Shown: positions 14,791-23,734 of the stretch, one piece after another
Layout of the letters: the number at the start of each line of letters is the position of its first letter
Numbering within the stretch: position 1 is the first letter of the stretch
Notes under the pieces: model-generated
Seen by the model: only the letters and a program-made list of their open reading frames with translations
What the model was told of the DNA's origin: nothing
The model's database searches: none
NCBI GenBank assembly: GCA_029863735.1
Contig: JAOTUT010000004.1
Coordinates: 1-25,808, forward strand
Origin: Ignavibacteria bacterium
GTDB lineage: Bacteria; Bacteroidota; Ignavibacteria; Ignavibacteriales; Ignavibacteriaceae
Length of the DNA: 25,808 bases
Reading direction: 5' to 3'
Made by a program: the position numbers and the translations under genes

Positions 14791-16359
14791 CTAATCAAAT
14801 TCTCTCGTTAAATCATGCCCGGTTTTGGCAGAATAGAATTCAAAAGCATCGGCGGAAAGACTTGCATCTTCCCTCAATGTAATTTTAACAAAATATTTAA
14901 GTTGAAGCTTGAATAATGACTTAATCTTTCCTTCCCTGATTTTTGCAACTGTGGATGGATGAGATTTTAGAATGATACTTCTTTCCCTTGATTTTCTTCT
15001 GAAATTTTTCAGCCAGCTTTCAAGATCATAAACAAGATGAGAGCTTTTTGTTAATAGTCCTGTTCCATGACATTCGGGACAGACCTCTTTTATTGCTTGA
15101 ACGATGTTTTGTCGAATTCTTTGTCTGGTAATTTGAATTAATCCAAAATCTGACATTGGTAAAATAGATACCTTCGCTCTGTCTTTCCTGAATTCTTTCT
15201 TCAATTCATCATAAACCTTTTTCCGGTTCTTGTCATCTTCGAGATCAATATAATCTATCACAATAATTCCCCCTATATCTCTCAGTCTCAACTGACGTGC
15301 TATTTCTCTTGATGCTTCAAGATCTGTTTTGAGTGAATTCGATTCCTGGTCTTTACTCTTTGCATACTTTCCACTGTTCACATCAATAACAACCATTGCT
15401 TCGGTATGTTCAATGATAAGATAACCACCGCTGGGCAAAGTAACTTTTCTTCCCATAAGTGTTTTAATTTGCTCGTCTATTTTGAAGGTGTTAAATATGC
15501 CGTAAGTAGATTTATACAGTTCAACCTTCTCAGCTATTGCTGGCTGAACAAGCTCAAGATAATTTTTTACTTCTTTATGAAGTTTTTTGGAATCAACAAA
15601 TATTTTTGAAATATCGGCATTGAAAAGATCACGTATAACGCTAACTGTTGTGTTTAAATCCTGGTATACAAGTGCAGGAGGATTTTTTGTTTTTGCTTCC
15701 TTCTCAATCTTTTCCCAGGTTTTCATAAGATTTTTCAAATCATCTTTAAGGATTTCTTCATCCTGCTTCTGTGCAACTGTTCTTATGATCAATCCGTAAT
15801 TCTCAGGTACGATTTGCCTGGCAATGTAACGAAGTCTTCTACGTTCCTTGAAGTCATAAATTTTCTTAGATATTCCAACCTTGTTATCATAAGGGAGTAG
15901 CACGCAGAATCTGCCAGGAAGTGAAACCGATGAAGTTACACGCACACCTTTGTTACTTACCGGTTCTTTAATAATCTGGATGAGAATTTCCTGACCTTTT
16001 TTTAAGGTTGGAATTTGTGGTTCGACCCTCTTCGATTCTGGTTTAGTTTGAGTGGGAACACTTCCGTTTGAATCTTCTTCATCATCAATATCAGTATCTT
16101 CATCTCCCAGCATATCCTGCAGCTGCTGTGTTCTTTCACCAATGTCTGAAAAATGAAGAAAGGCATCGTGCTTCATTCCGATATCTATAAATGCAGCACG
16201 AATTCCGGGAAGTACTCTTGCAATTCTTCCAAGATATATGTCCCCCACCATACGTCGGTTTTCAGGGTAGTCTACAAAAAAGTCAGCTAAGTTTCCATCT
16301 TCCGTAATAGCAACGCGTGTTTGCGAGGAAGTGGAGTTGATAATAATTTCTTTTACCAT
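14791..16359 (-). CDS. rng: Ribonuclease G (Rne/Rng family)
   Basis: RNase G is an endoribonuclease that cuts single-stranded, AU-rich RNA, matures 16S rRNA 5' ends and takes part in mRNA decay. The protein begins MVKEIIINSTSSQTRVAITEDG, as RNase G does, so I choose the ATG at 16359 rather than a GTG five codons upstream. An S1 domain lies at about 35-135 and carries an acidic insert (about residues 85-97). The RNase H-like core has GYLIIEHTEAMVVIDVNSGKY and GGIIVIDYIDLED, whose Asp residues are the catalytic metal ligands, and the zinc-link CPECHGTG is near residue 430. About 522 residues is slightly long for RNase G, and no RNase E-type scaffold tail is present. It directly follows pnp, pairing two RNA-decay enzymes. 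Confidence 0.94.
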   Translation of the reverse strand: MVKEIIINSTSSQTRVAITEDGNLADFFVDYPENRRMVGDIYLGRIARVLPGIRAAFIDIGMKHDAFLHFSDIGERTQQLQDMLGDEDTDIDDEEDSNGSVPTQTKPESKRVEPQIPTLKKGQEILIQIIKEPVSNKGVRVTSSVSLPGRFCVLLPYDNKVGISKKIYDFKERRRLRYIARQIVPENYGLIIRTVAQKQDEEILKDDLKNLMKTWEKIEKEAKTKNPPALVYQDLNTTVSVIRDLFNADISKIFVDSKKLHKEVKNYLELVQPAIAEKVELYKSTYGIFNTFKIDEQIKTLMGRKVTLPSGGYLIIEHTEAMVVIDVNSGKYAKSKDQESNSLKTDLEASREIARQLRLRDIGGIIVIDYIDLEDDKNRKKVYDELKKEFRKDRAKVSILPMSDFGLIQITRQRIRQNIVQAIKEVCPECHGTGLLTKSSHLVYDLESWLKNFRRKSRERSIILKSHPSTVAKIREGKIKSLFKLQLKYFVKITLREDASLSADAFEFYSAKTGHDLTREFD

Positions 16360-16445
16360 TTGGTACAAACTCACTTAATGAAATTAAATATTTCATCGAA
16401 AATCTTTTAAAAAACAAAAAACTCTTATGCATTTTTTGATGCTCT

Positions 16446-16522
16446 GCCGAAAACATCAGGCTAAGTAAAGCTAAAAACGTATTAATGAAAAATATTTCTA
16501 TCTGCATATCGAGCTTTTCGGC
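16446..16522. repeat. 8-bp inverted repeat in the pnp-rng intergenic leader
   Basis: GCCGAAAA at 16446-16453 and TTTTCGGC at 16515-16522 are exact complements 61 bases apart, within the 212-base gap between the pnp stop and the rng start. They could pair as the closing stem of a structured rng leader or pnp 3' end. There is no T-run, so it is not a standard terminator. The rest of the gap is AT-rich and I see nothing else in it. Confidence 0.35.
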
Positions 16523-16571
16523 TAAAATTAATTACGAAAAATTCTATTAATAAATAATATTTTGTTGAAGG

Positions 16572-18683
16572 TTAATTGTTGGAAGTTTTGTCCTTCTTGC
16601 TGCCTTCATCTTTTAACAATTCTTTTCTACTAAGAGAGAACTTACCATTTTCAATTTTTAACAGCTTAACGGTAACCTTATCTCCGGTTTTAAAATAATC
16701 ACTAACTTTTTCAACTCTCTTGTTGTCAATCTGAGAGATATGCAGCAACCCTTCTTTGCCGGGAAGTATTTCAACAAATGCACCGAAATCCATCAGTTTG
16801 GTAATAACACCTTCGTAAATTTCTCCAATTTCAGGTGTGGCTGTCATCTTCTTGATATACTCTTTACACTTTACTGCATTCTCTTTATTTGGTGATGCAA
16901 TATTTACTGTTCCATCTTCTTCAATATTTATCTCAACGCCAAACAATCTCTGCATTCCCTGTATTGTTTTTCCACCGGGACCAATTATTAATCCGATTTG
17001 ATCCTGTTCTACCTTCATTGAGATTAATCGTGGTGCAAATTCAGAAAGTTGTTCACGTGCTTGCCCAATTGACTGGTTCATTATCCCAAGAATATGAAGT
17101 CGGCCATCACGCGCCTGCTGCAAGGCTTTTTCCATTATCTCAAAGGATATTCCCTGGATTTTAATATCCATCTGGAATGCAGTTATTCCATCTATAGTAC
17201 CTGCAACTTTGAAATCCATATCCCCAAGATGATCTTCGTTTCCAAGAATATCAGAAAGAATGGCGAACCTGTCACCTTCTTTAACCAAACCCATTGCAAT
17301 CCCAGCGACACCTTTAGATATTCCGACTCCTGCATCCATCATCGAAAGAGAACCGGCACAAACAGTTGCCATCGAGGAAGAACCATTCGACTCAAGAATA
17401 TCTGAAATAACACGCACGGTGTATGGAAAAACTTCTTCGCCCGGAAGAACCATCTTTAAAGCTCTTTCAGCGAGGTTGCCGTGCCCGATTTCTCTTCTGC
17501 CTACGCCTGTCATTCTTCCAACTTCACCCACACTAAACGGCGGAAAGTTATAGTGGAGCATAAATCTTTTTGTATATTCTTCACGAAGGCCATCAATTAT
17601 CTGCTCGTCGTTTTTAGTTCCGAGAGTTACTGTTGTTAAACTTTGAGTTTCGCCTCTGGTGAACAAAGCAGAACCATGAGTACGAGGTAATAAACCAAGT
17701 TCTACTGTAATTGGTCTGATTTGAGTGGTGTTTCTTCCATCAAGGCGAATGCCTTCTGTAAGAATTCTTTCCCGCATTAATTCTTTTTCCAGATCGTGAA
17801 GAATTGAAGCAATTACTTTCTCCTGCTCAGGAAATCTTTCCGCAAGTGCCAGGTTAACTTCTTCCTGAAGTAGTTTATTCCTGGTTGATCTTTCATCTTT
17901 TGTAAGAACTGAATGCACAATTTCTTTATACTTTTCACCAGCAAGTTCAAGCACTTCTTTTTTTAATTCAGGATCAATTTCTTTCTCATTGATCTCCCAC
18001 TTATTTTTTCCTACTTCACTTCTCAATTCATTTTGAAGCTGAACAAGTTTTTTTATTTCAGCCTGAGCAAATCTGAGAGCATTTAATAAATCGTCTTCGT
18101 TTACTTCTTTTGATTCGCCCTCAACCATTATAATCGAATCGCTTGTCCCTGCTACGATAAGTTCAAGATCACTTTGTTCGATTTCTGCGTGAGTGGGGTT
18201 CACAATCAATTGCCCGTTGATTCTGCCAACACGGACTTCTGCGATCGGCCCATCGAATGGAATATCAGAAATTGTTAATGCGGCCGAAGCTCCTATTGCA
18301 CTAAGAACATCTGCATCATTCTGACCATCGTACGAAAGTACGAATGCTACTACCTGTGTTTCGTTCATAAAGTTTTCAGGGAATAGTGGTCTGATTGGTC
18401 TGTCAATCAATCTCGAACTGAGTATTTCTTTTTCAGTAGGTCTTCCTTCCCTTTTAATAAATCCGCCTGGAAATTTTCCTGCGGCAGATGTCTTTTCTCT
18501 GTACTCAACCTGCAAAGGAAAGAAGTCCTGATTTTCTTTTGCTTCTGTTGATGCAACTGCAGAAACAAGAACCATAGTGTCACCGTAGCGAACCATAACT
18601 GCACCGTTAGCTTGTCTTGCATATCTCCCCGTTTCGATGGAAAATATTTTGCCACCTATTTCAACTTCCTTTTTAACTATCAT
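16572..18683 (-). CDS. pnp: Polyribonucleotide nucleotidyltransferase (PNPase)
   Basis: PNPase degrades RNA 3' to 5' by phosphorolysis and can add tails; it forms a ring-shaped trimer in the cytoplasm. The 703 residues contain two RNase PH domains (about 10-140 and 310-540) around a helical domain, then KH (about 555-610) and S1 (about 618-690). Clear motifs include GRYARQANGAVMVRYGDT near the start, GGFIKREGRPTEKEILSSRLIDRPIRPLF, YNFPPFSVGEVGR, and SDILGNEDHLGDMDFKVAG with the conserved active-site Asp residues. The KH loop IIGPGGKTI and the S1 stretch GAFVEILPGKEGLLHISQI are also present. An AAGGAATTT ribosome site precedes the ATG. It starts 10 bases after rpsO, the conserved rpsO-pnp pairing. 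Confidence 0.97.
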   Translation of the reverse strand: MIVKKEVEIGGKIFSIETGRYARQANGAVMVRYGDTMVLVSAVASTEAKENQDFFPLQVEYREKTSAAGKFPGGFIKREGRPTEKEILSSRLIDRPIRPLFPENFMNETQVVAFVLSYDGQNDADVLSAIGASAALTISDIPFDGPIAEVRVGRINGQLIVNPTHAEIEQSDLELIVAGTSDSIIMVEGESKEVNEDDLLNALRFAQAEIKKLVQLQNELRSEVGKNKWEINEKEIDPELKKEVLELAGEKYKEIVHSVLTKDERSTRNKLLQEEVNLALAERFPEQEKVIASILHDLEKELMRERILTEGIRLDGRNTTQIRPITVELGLLPRTHGSALFTRGETQSLTTVTLGTKNDEQIIDGLREEYTKRFMLHYNFPPFSVGEVGRMTGVGRREIGHGNLAERALKMVLPGEEVFPYTVRVISDILESNGSSSMATVCAGSLSMMDAGVGISKGVAGIAMGLVKEGDRFAILSDILGNEDHLGDMDFKVAGTIDGITAFQMDIKIQGISFEIMEKALQQARDGRLHILGIMNQSIGQAREQLSEFAPRLISMKVEQDQIGLIIGPGGKTIQGMQRLFGVEINIEEDGTVNIASPNKENAVKCKEYIKKMTATPEIGEIYEGVITKLMDFGAFVEILPGKEGLLHISQIDNKRVEKVSDYFKTGDKVTVKLLKIENGKFSLSRKELLKDEGSKKDKTSNN

Positions 18684-18693
18684 TTCAAATTCC

Positions 18694-18957
18694 TTACTTT
18701 CTAATGTTCAAATCTTTAATTATTGCTCTGTATCTCTCAATATCTTTTTTAGCCAGATAATCAAGGAGCCTTCTTCTTTTACCAACCATCATCATCAATC
18801 CTCTTCTTGAATGATGATCCTTTGCATGTTTGTCGAAGTGTTCTGTCAGGTCATTTAATCTTTTTGTGATAAGAGCAACCTGTACTTCTGTTTTACCAGA
18901 GTCTTTTTCATTTCCGCCGTACTTTTTAATGATATCGGCTTTTTCTTCTTTTGTCAT
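18694..18957 (-). CDS. rpsO: 30S ribosomal protein S15
   Basis: S15 is a primary binding protein of the small subunit that holds a three-way junction of 16S rRNA together. The 87 residues match the family's usual 88-89, with the conserved [48 protein letters not shown] core, including the HHSRRGL RNA-binding stretch. It lies between ribF and pnp. An AAGGATT ribosome site precedes the ATG. The 73-base leader contains a two-part hairpin that could serve as the S15 autoregulatory site seen in other bacteria. Confidence 0.97.
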   Translation of the reverse strand: MTKEEKADIIKKYGGNEKDSGKTEVQVALITKRLNDLTEHFDKHAKDHHSRRGLMMMVGKRRRLLDYLAKKDIERYRAIIKDLNIRK

Positions 18958-18993
18958 TTAATTTAATCCTTATAATTAGTTATACGATGTAAC

Positions 18994-19029
18994 CCCAGAA
19001 ACAATCCACCTTAAGGCGGAACAACCGGG
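18994..19029 (-). promoter_or_regulatory. Structured rpsO leader, candidate S15 autoregulatory element
   Basis: On the minus strand CCCGG (19029-19025) can pair with CTGGG (18998-18994), enclosing an internal loop and an inner stem UCCGCC/GGUGGA (19020-19015 with 19010-19005) capped by UUAA. Each stem includes one G-U pair next to G-C pairs, a feature of known S15 binding sites. There is no T-run, so it is not a simple ribF terminator. It ends 36 bases before the rpsO start. S15 leader elements differ among phyla and are not conserved in sequence, so this is inference from shape and position. Confidence 0.45.
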
Positions 19030-19030
19030 A

Positions 19031-19969
19031 TTAATTAATTTGTTTACTTAAAATTTTTCTTCCGATCTCTTCGTCTTTTTTCATCCGGGTAATTAACTCA
19101 TCCACGGAATTGAATTTCTCTTCATCCCGGATTTTCTCTACCATATTCACTTGCATAACTTCATCATAAATATCCTTGTCAAAATCAAAGATGTAAAATT
19201 CAGGAATAATCTCTCCATCTTTATGAAATGTTGGTCTGCTTCCAAGACTTAACAACCCAAAATGTTTTTCATTTTCAACAACACATTCAGCAGCATAAAT
19301 TCCTTTTGCCGGAATAAGCTTGTCTTCATTATCAACCGCAAGGTTTGCAGTTGGAAATCCTAGCTGTCTTCCTCTTCCGTCACCGTGAACTATCGTACCT
19401 TTAAATGAGTAATTCCTGCCAAGCATTTTACCAGCTTTAAGAACGTCCCCGGCAAGAAGAGCAATTCTTATCTTAGTACTACTCACAGTTTCGCCATTAA
19501 CCGAGTACTCCGGAATAAGAGTGACAGAAAAATTATGTTTGTTACCCAGCCTCTGAAGAAGTTCAAAGTTGCCGTCTCTTTCTTTCCCAAAATGATGGTC
19601 ATAACCAATAACAACTTCTCTCAAACCTATTCCTTTAACAAGATATTTTTCCACAAACTCTTCCGGGCTCTGCCTTGAAAATTCTGTTGTAAAATTAATT
19701 ACAAATAAACTTTCCATTCCAAGTTCTTCTAGAATTACAACCTTTTCTTCAAGAGTGCTTAATATCTTAACATCGTTTCTGCCAGGGATGATCTTCCTGG
19801 GATGGGGCTCAAAGGTGATCAGGAAACTCCTTCCGGCAGATTGACGTGATTTTTGCACAACCGTATCAACAATCTGCTGATGACCAAGGTGAAGGCCATC
19901 AAAAGTTCCAAGAGTAATTACAGTGTTTTGATCCCATCTTATTTCCGCTAAATCCTTTATTATCTTCAT
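19031..19969 (-). CDS. ribF: Bifunctional riboflavin kinase / FAD synthetase
   Basis: RibF phosphorylates riboflavin to FMN and adenylylates FMN to FAD. The N-terminal FAD synthetase domain carries the nucleotidyltransferase motif GTFDGLHLGH at 21-30 (numbering from the ATG at 19969), with TFEPHPRKI near 52-60 and VIGYDHHFGKERDGN near 120-134. The C-terminal riboflavin kinase domain has GTIVHGDGRGRQLGFPTANL at 191-210 and the later GLLSLGSRPTF. About 312 residues is normal. I reject a TTG six codons upstream because the ATG gives the family's usual N-terminus. The gene follows truB by 92 bases and precedes rpsO; truB-ribF-rpsO is a conserved order. Confidence 0.96.
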   Translation of the reverse strand: MKIIKDLAEIRWDQNTVITLGTFDGLHLGHQQIVDTVVQKSRQSAGRSFLITFEPHPRKIIPGRNDVKILSTLEEKVVILEELGMESLFVINFTTEFSRQSPEEFVEKYLVKGIGLREVVIGYDHHFGKERDGNFELLQRLGNKHNFSVTLIPEYSVNGETVSSTKIRIALLAGDVLKAGKMLGRNYSFKGTIVHGDGRGRQLGFPTANLAVDNEDKLIPAKGIYAAECVVENEKHFGLLSLGSRPTFHKDGEIIPEFYIFDFDKDIYDEVMQVNMVEKIRDEEKFNSVDELITRMKKDEEIGRKILSKQIN

Positions 19970-20061
19970 CTTAAATAGCCTTATCAAAAGGGTGTAAATT
20001 TATAATAATCCACTTCGAAATAAAAGTTTTGTGCTGATATTTAATACTTGAATAATGCATT

Positions 20062-20787
20062 TTAAGAAGCTATTTGAGCTATAAATTTTTTTGAAAAGCT
20101 GTCAATAGTAAATGCATCATCAACCTGAAATTCGCCGATTCCCGTTCTTCTTAATTCGAACAATATTCCACCGGTATTAAGTTTTCTACCAAAGTCATCA
20201 GCGATAACCCTTATGAATGTCCCTTTTGAACAAGTTATTGTAAAATGAATATCCGGTAAATCAATTTTATTAATCTCAAATTTTTCAATAAAAATCTTTC
20301 TCGGTTCACGATTAATTGATTTCCCTTTTCTCGCCAGGTTATAAAGTTTTTTTCCTCCAACTTTAACTGCCGAATACATCGGAGGTATTTGTTCAATTTC
20401 ACCTAAAAAACCATCACGCACTTCAAGAATTTTATTCTCATCAATATCTTCCGGCAAAGGAATTTCGGTACATTCGGTTTCAGTATCCATTGAGGGCGAA
20501 CTCAAACCTAACCTGATAACTCCGGAATATGTTTTATTCAAATTTATGAAACGATCCATCTCTTTTGTTTTCTTCCCGGTACAAACGATCATCAATCCGC
20601 TGGCTTTCGGATCAAGAGTTCCTGAATGACCAACTTTCTTAACACCTGTAATTTTTCTAATCTTGCTCACAACCTGGAAAGAAGTAGGGCCGGAAGGTTT
20701 ATCGATTAAAATTATTTCACCTTCGGAAAAATCTGCATTGGAAAGATCAAGTGTTCGATTGGTTATTATTCTGCTTGTGAATTTCAT
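20062..20787 (-). CDS. truB: tRNA pseudouridine(55) synthase TruB
   Basis: TruB makes pseudouridine 55 in the T-loop of tRNAs and also acts as a tRNA folding chaperone. The catalytic motif GHSGTLDPKASG is at 53-64 with the nucleophile Asp59. LIDKPSGPTSFQVVSKIRKI precedes it, and the PPMYSAVKVGGKKLYNLARKG block and CSKGTFIRVIADDFG follow. At 241 residues it is short, lacking the larger C-terminal PUA-type domain of E. coli TruB, a common variant. The ATG at 20787 lies inside rbfA, giving a 41-base overlap. No ATG, GTG or TTG in frame occurs between it and the conserved LIDKPSG motif, so the overlap is probably real and the two genes translationally coupled. Confidence 0.95.
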   Translation of the reverse strand: MKFTSRIITNRTLDLSNADFSEGEIILIDKPSGPTSFQVVSKIRKITGVKKVGHSGTLDPKASGLMIVCTGKKTKEMDRFINLNKTYSGVIRLGLSSPSMDTETECTEIPLPEDIDENKILEVRDGFLGEIEQIPPMYSAVKVGGKKLYNLARKGKSINREPRKIFIEKFEINKIDLPDIHFTITCSKGTFIRVIADDFGRKLNTGGILFELRRTGIGEFQVDDAFTIDSFSKKFIAQIAS

Positions 20788-21109
20788 TAATCAATCCTTC
20801 TATCTTTTCAACGTAATCGAGTGTGTCATCAATGAAAAATTTTAACTCAGGGACAAACTTTATTCTGATCCTGTGGGCAAGCTCTGTTCTGATATGCCCC
20901 AAACGCGAATTGATTTTTTTAAGAACAAAGTCTCTTCTTTCCTTCTGAAGAACAGAGAGATAAACCTTTGCTATTTTTAAATCAGCGCTTACCTTAAGAT
21001 TTGTTACAGTAATAAAACCGAGATCATCATCAGGCATCTTGTGAAGCAGGATATAGCTAATCTGTTCTTTAATTAATTTCTCAACTTTATCGACTCTATG
21101 TGAAGACAT
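20747..21109 (-). CDS. rbfA: 30S ribosome-binding factor A
   Basis: RbfA is a cold-shock assembly factor that helps mature the 5' end of 16S rRNA in the small subunit. The 120-residue length and the sequence, beginning HRVDKVEKLIKEQISYILL and continuing with GFITVTNLKVSADLKIAKVYLSVL and the KINSRLGHIRTELAHRIRIKFVPELKFFIDDTLDYVEKI block, match the single KH-like domain of the family, including the RIRIKFVPELKF strand. It follows infB by 36 bases and overlaps truB, the standard infB-rbfA-truB order. The last dozen residues are Asn/Gln-rich and probably disordered, which is where the overlap with truB falls. Confidence 0.95.
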   Translation of the reverse strand: MSSHRVDKVEKLIKEQISYILLHKMPDDDLGFITVTNLKVSADLKIAKVYLSVLQKERRDFVLKKINSRLGHIRTELAHRIRIKFVPELKFFIDDTLDYVEKIEGLINEIHKQNNNQSNT

Positions 21110-21145
21110 GATTTTTACGCTGGTGTTTTTAGAATGATAAATATT

Positions 21146-23716
21146 TTACGATAAGGTTTTCTTTGTTTCTATTAGTTTATATGATTCTATAATATCACTG
21201 ACTTTAACATCATTATAATTTGCAATATTCAATCCGCATTCGTAGCCAGCATCGACTTCCTTAGCATCATCTTTAAATCTCTTCAACGTACCAATATCTC
21301 CATCGAATATAACAATTCCTTCCCTGATCAATCGTAGCTTATTGCTGCGTGAAATCTTTCCTTCAAGTACATAACATCCGGCCACTGTTCCAAATTTCGG
21401 CACTTTGAATATATCTCTAACTTCAAGTGTTGCAGTAACTTCTTCTGAAATAATCGGTGATAATAATCCTTCCAATGCAGATCTGACTTCATTTATGGCA
21501 TTATAAATAACACTGTAAAGACGAATATCGACATGCTGTTTTTCAGCAAGCTTTCTTGCGTTAAGGTTTGGCCTTACGTGAAATCCAATTATAATTGCTC
21601 TCGAAGCATCAGCAAGAAGAACATCACTTTCTGATATTCCACCAACTCCTTTATGAATTACTTTTATAATAACTTCCTCGGTCGACAACTTCAGCAATGA
21701 ATCAGCAAGAGCTTCAACAGAACCATCAACATCACCTTTTACAATCAGCGGGAGTTCTTTAACTCCACCAATACTTATCTGCTTTGCTATTTCATCCAGA
21801 GTAAGATGATGAATTTGTTTCTGATCTTGTTCACGTTTTAGCTGCTGTCTCTTTATTCCAATTTCCCTGGCAACTCTTTCAGATTCTACAACAACAAATG
21901 AATCACCTGCCTGGGGTGGCCCTTCAAATCCAAGAACCAAAACCGGAGTGGCTGGTGGTGCTTCTGCCACTTTGTTTCCTCTTTCATCGAACATAGCGCG
22001 AACTTTACCCTGATAAATACCACCTATAAACGGATCACCAATTTTCAATGTGCCCTTCTGGACTAATATTGTTCCTGTAATTCCTTTTCCTTTATCAAGT
22101 TCAGATTCAACTACAACACCACGTGCTAATCTATCAGGATTAGCTTTAAGATCAAGTACTTCTGCTTCAAGAAGAATTTTTTCCATCAGCTGATCAACGT
22201 TTGTTCCGTGCTTTGCTGATATTTCCACTGACTGATATTTACCACCCCATTCTTCAACAAGAATATTCCTATCGGCTAACTGCTGTTTCAACCTTTCAGG
22301 ATTTGCACCTGTTTTATCAATTTTATTTATTCCAACAACAATCGGAACACCGGCAGCCTGTGCATGATTGATTGCTTCGATCGTCTGGGGCATCACTGCA
22401 TCATCAGCAGCAACGACAAGAACAACGATATCTGTAAGCTGAGCTCCGCGCGCGCGCATCGCAGTAAATGCTTCGTGACCAGGAGTATCGAGAAAAGTGA
22501 TAGAGCGTCCATTATCAAGCTCAACCTTATATGCACCGATGTGCTGTGTGATTCCGCCGGACTCACCGGCAACAACGTTTGTTCTTCTTATATAATCAAG
22601 AAGGGAGGTTTTTCCATGATCAACATGACCCATAATTGTAACAACTGGAGAACGGGATTGGAGTTCTTCAATCTCATCATCACTGTCTTCAACGGCATCA
22701 GATGTGTATTCTTCCTGAAGTTCAATATCGAATTCAAATTCATCTGCCACAAGTGTTATTGTTTCAACATCCAGCCGCTGATTGATAGATACCATCAATC
22801 CGAGTTCAATACATTTGGTAATAACATCGCTAACAGGAACATTCATCAGATTTGCAAGTTCACTTACAGAAATGTACTCATTAACTTTTAATACTTTACC
22901 GGTAAGAGATTTTTCCTCTAGTTTTTTCTCCTCAAGCGCTTCTCTTTCTTTTCTTTTCCTTTTCCTTACACTAGCACGACCCGAAGCGGACATTTCATCC
23001 ATACTCATAAGTGTTTTCCTGATAGCTTCCTTAACTTCACGTTCATCAACTTCGAACCGTCTTACACGTTTTTTCTTTTTTGCTTCGGGAGTATCATCAG
23101 CGGCACCTTCGGCTTTTTTCTTTCTTATCCTTGGTTTTCGTTTTTTCTTAGAAGCTTCATCGGATTCACCTTCGGGTTTTGGTTTTGGCCCATCAGCTTT
23201 GGCCGGTAATTTCCTCTTCTTTTCATCAAGATCCATCTTGCCAATTACTTTTAATCCCTTTGCTTTGGGAATTCTGCTTTGTTTTTCTTTCTCATCTTTA
23301 ATATCTGAAGTTTGTTCATCACCAGATTCCCCTACCTGTTTCTCAGATTCAATCTGAGCCACTTCTTCGACTGCCTTTTCAGTTGCCTTTATAATTGTTT
23401 CGGGTTCAACAATTTCATCGGGCTCGGCCACTTCCTGAACATCAATCTCTTTAGTTTCATCATCAGCATCCTTATTTGCTCTTTCAGTTCGTTTCTTATG
23501 AAACTCAGCTAATTTTTTATAATGATGTTCGGCTTTCTCAATATCTTTTTTGTAATTGGCACTTATTGCTGTAATCATATCATCATCAAGAATGGACATA
23601 TGATTCTTAACTTTAAAACCTTTGCTTTTCAGAAACTCAACAAGAGATTCAGCAGAAAGATTAAACTCAGTAGCGAGCTTGTAGATTCTTATTTTCTTTT
23701 CTTTAGTTTCAGCCAT
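21146..23716 (-). CDS. infB: Translation initiation factor IF-2
   Basis: IF-2 is the GTPase that delivers initiator fMet-tRNA to the small subunit and promotes subunit joining. The 856 residues begin with an IF2_N helical domain (about 6-56), followed by a long charged linker (about 60-270) with alternating acidic and Lys/Arg-rich stretches. A second IF2_N domain lies at about 276-325. The GTPase domain has G1 GHVDHGKT at 363-370, DTPGH at 410-414 and NKID at 464-467. Domains II-IV follow, with GKGITGTILVQKGTLKIGD, and the protein ends in the initiator-binding C-terminal domain (EVRDIFKVPKFGTVAGCYVLEG). The length is typical of long Gram-negative IF-2. No strong Shine-Dalgarno sequence precedes the ATG. 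nusA is 18 bases upstream. Confidence 0.97.
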   Translation of the reverse strand: MAETKEKKIRIYKLATEFNLSAESLVEFLKSKGFKVKNHMSILDDDMITAISANYKKDIEKAEHHYKKLAEFHKKRTERANKDADDETKEIDVQEVAEPDEIVEPETIIKATEKAVEEVAQIESEKQVGESGDEQTSDIKDEKEKQSRIPKAKGLKVIGKMDLDEKKRKLPAKADGPKPKPEGESDEASKKKRKPRIRKKKAEGAADDTPEAKKKKRVRRFEVDEREVKEAIRKTLMSMDEMSASGRASVRKRKRKEREALEEKKLEEKSLTGKVLKVNEYISVSELANLMNVPVSDVITKCIELGLMVSINQRLDVETITLVADEFEFDIELQEEYTSDAVEDSDDEIEELQSRSPVVTIMGHVDHGKTSLLDYIRRTNVVAGESGGITQHIGAYKVELDNGRSITFLDTPGHEAFTAMRARGAQLTDIVVLVVAADDAVMPQTIEAINHAQAAGVPIVVGINKIDKTGANPERLKQQLADRNILVEEWGGKYQSVEISAKHGTNVDQLMEKILLEAEVLDLKANPDRLARGVVVESELDKGKGITGTILVQKGTLKIGDPFIGGIYQGKVRAMFDERGNKVAEAPPATPVLVLGFEGPPQAGDSFVVVESERVAREIGIKRQQLKREQDQKQIHHLTLDEIAKQISIGGVKELPLIVKGDVDGSVEALADSLLKLSTEEVIIKVIHKGVGGISESDVLLADASRAIIIGFHVRPNLNARKLAEKQHVDIRLYSVIYNAINEVRSALEGLLSPIISEEVTATLEVRDIFKVPKFGTVAGCYVLEGKISRSNKLRLIREGIVIFDGDIGTLKRFKDDAKEVDAGYECGLNIANYNDVKVSDIIESYKLIETKKTLS

Positions 23717-23734
23717 AAATGTAGTTTGGTAATT

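Noticed and set aside
16432..16460. TGATG...CATCA hairpin in the pnp-rng gap as a pnp terminator
   Set aside because: On the minus strand the 5-bp stem is followed by A residues, not T, so it cannot act as an intrinsic terminator in the direction of transcription.
16283..16507. 74-codon minus-strand frame in the rng leader starting MQIEIFF
   Set aside because: It overlaps the start of rng out of frame, has no ribosome site, and changes into non-protein-like sequence after the first 30 residues; the hydrophobic start is explained by AT-rich DNA.
22364..22891. 175-codon plus-strand open frame opposite infB
   Set aside because: It is the complement of the IF-2 GTPase region, whose coding is certain; composition (Cys, Asn, Ile-rich) is not that of a real protein.
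22782..23357. 191-codon plus-strand open frame opposite the infB linker
   Set aside because: Its Ser/Phe-rich product is a by-product of the Lys/Glu/Arg-rich IF-2 linker on the other strand.
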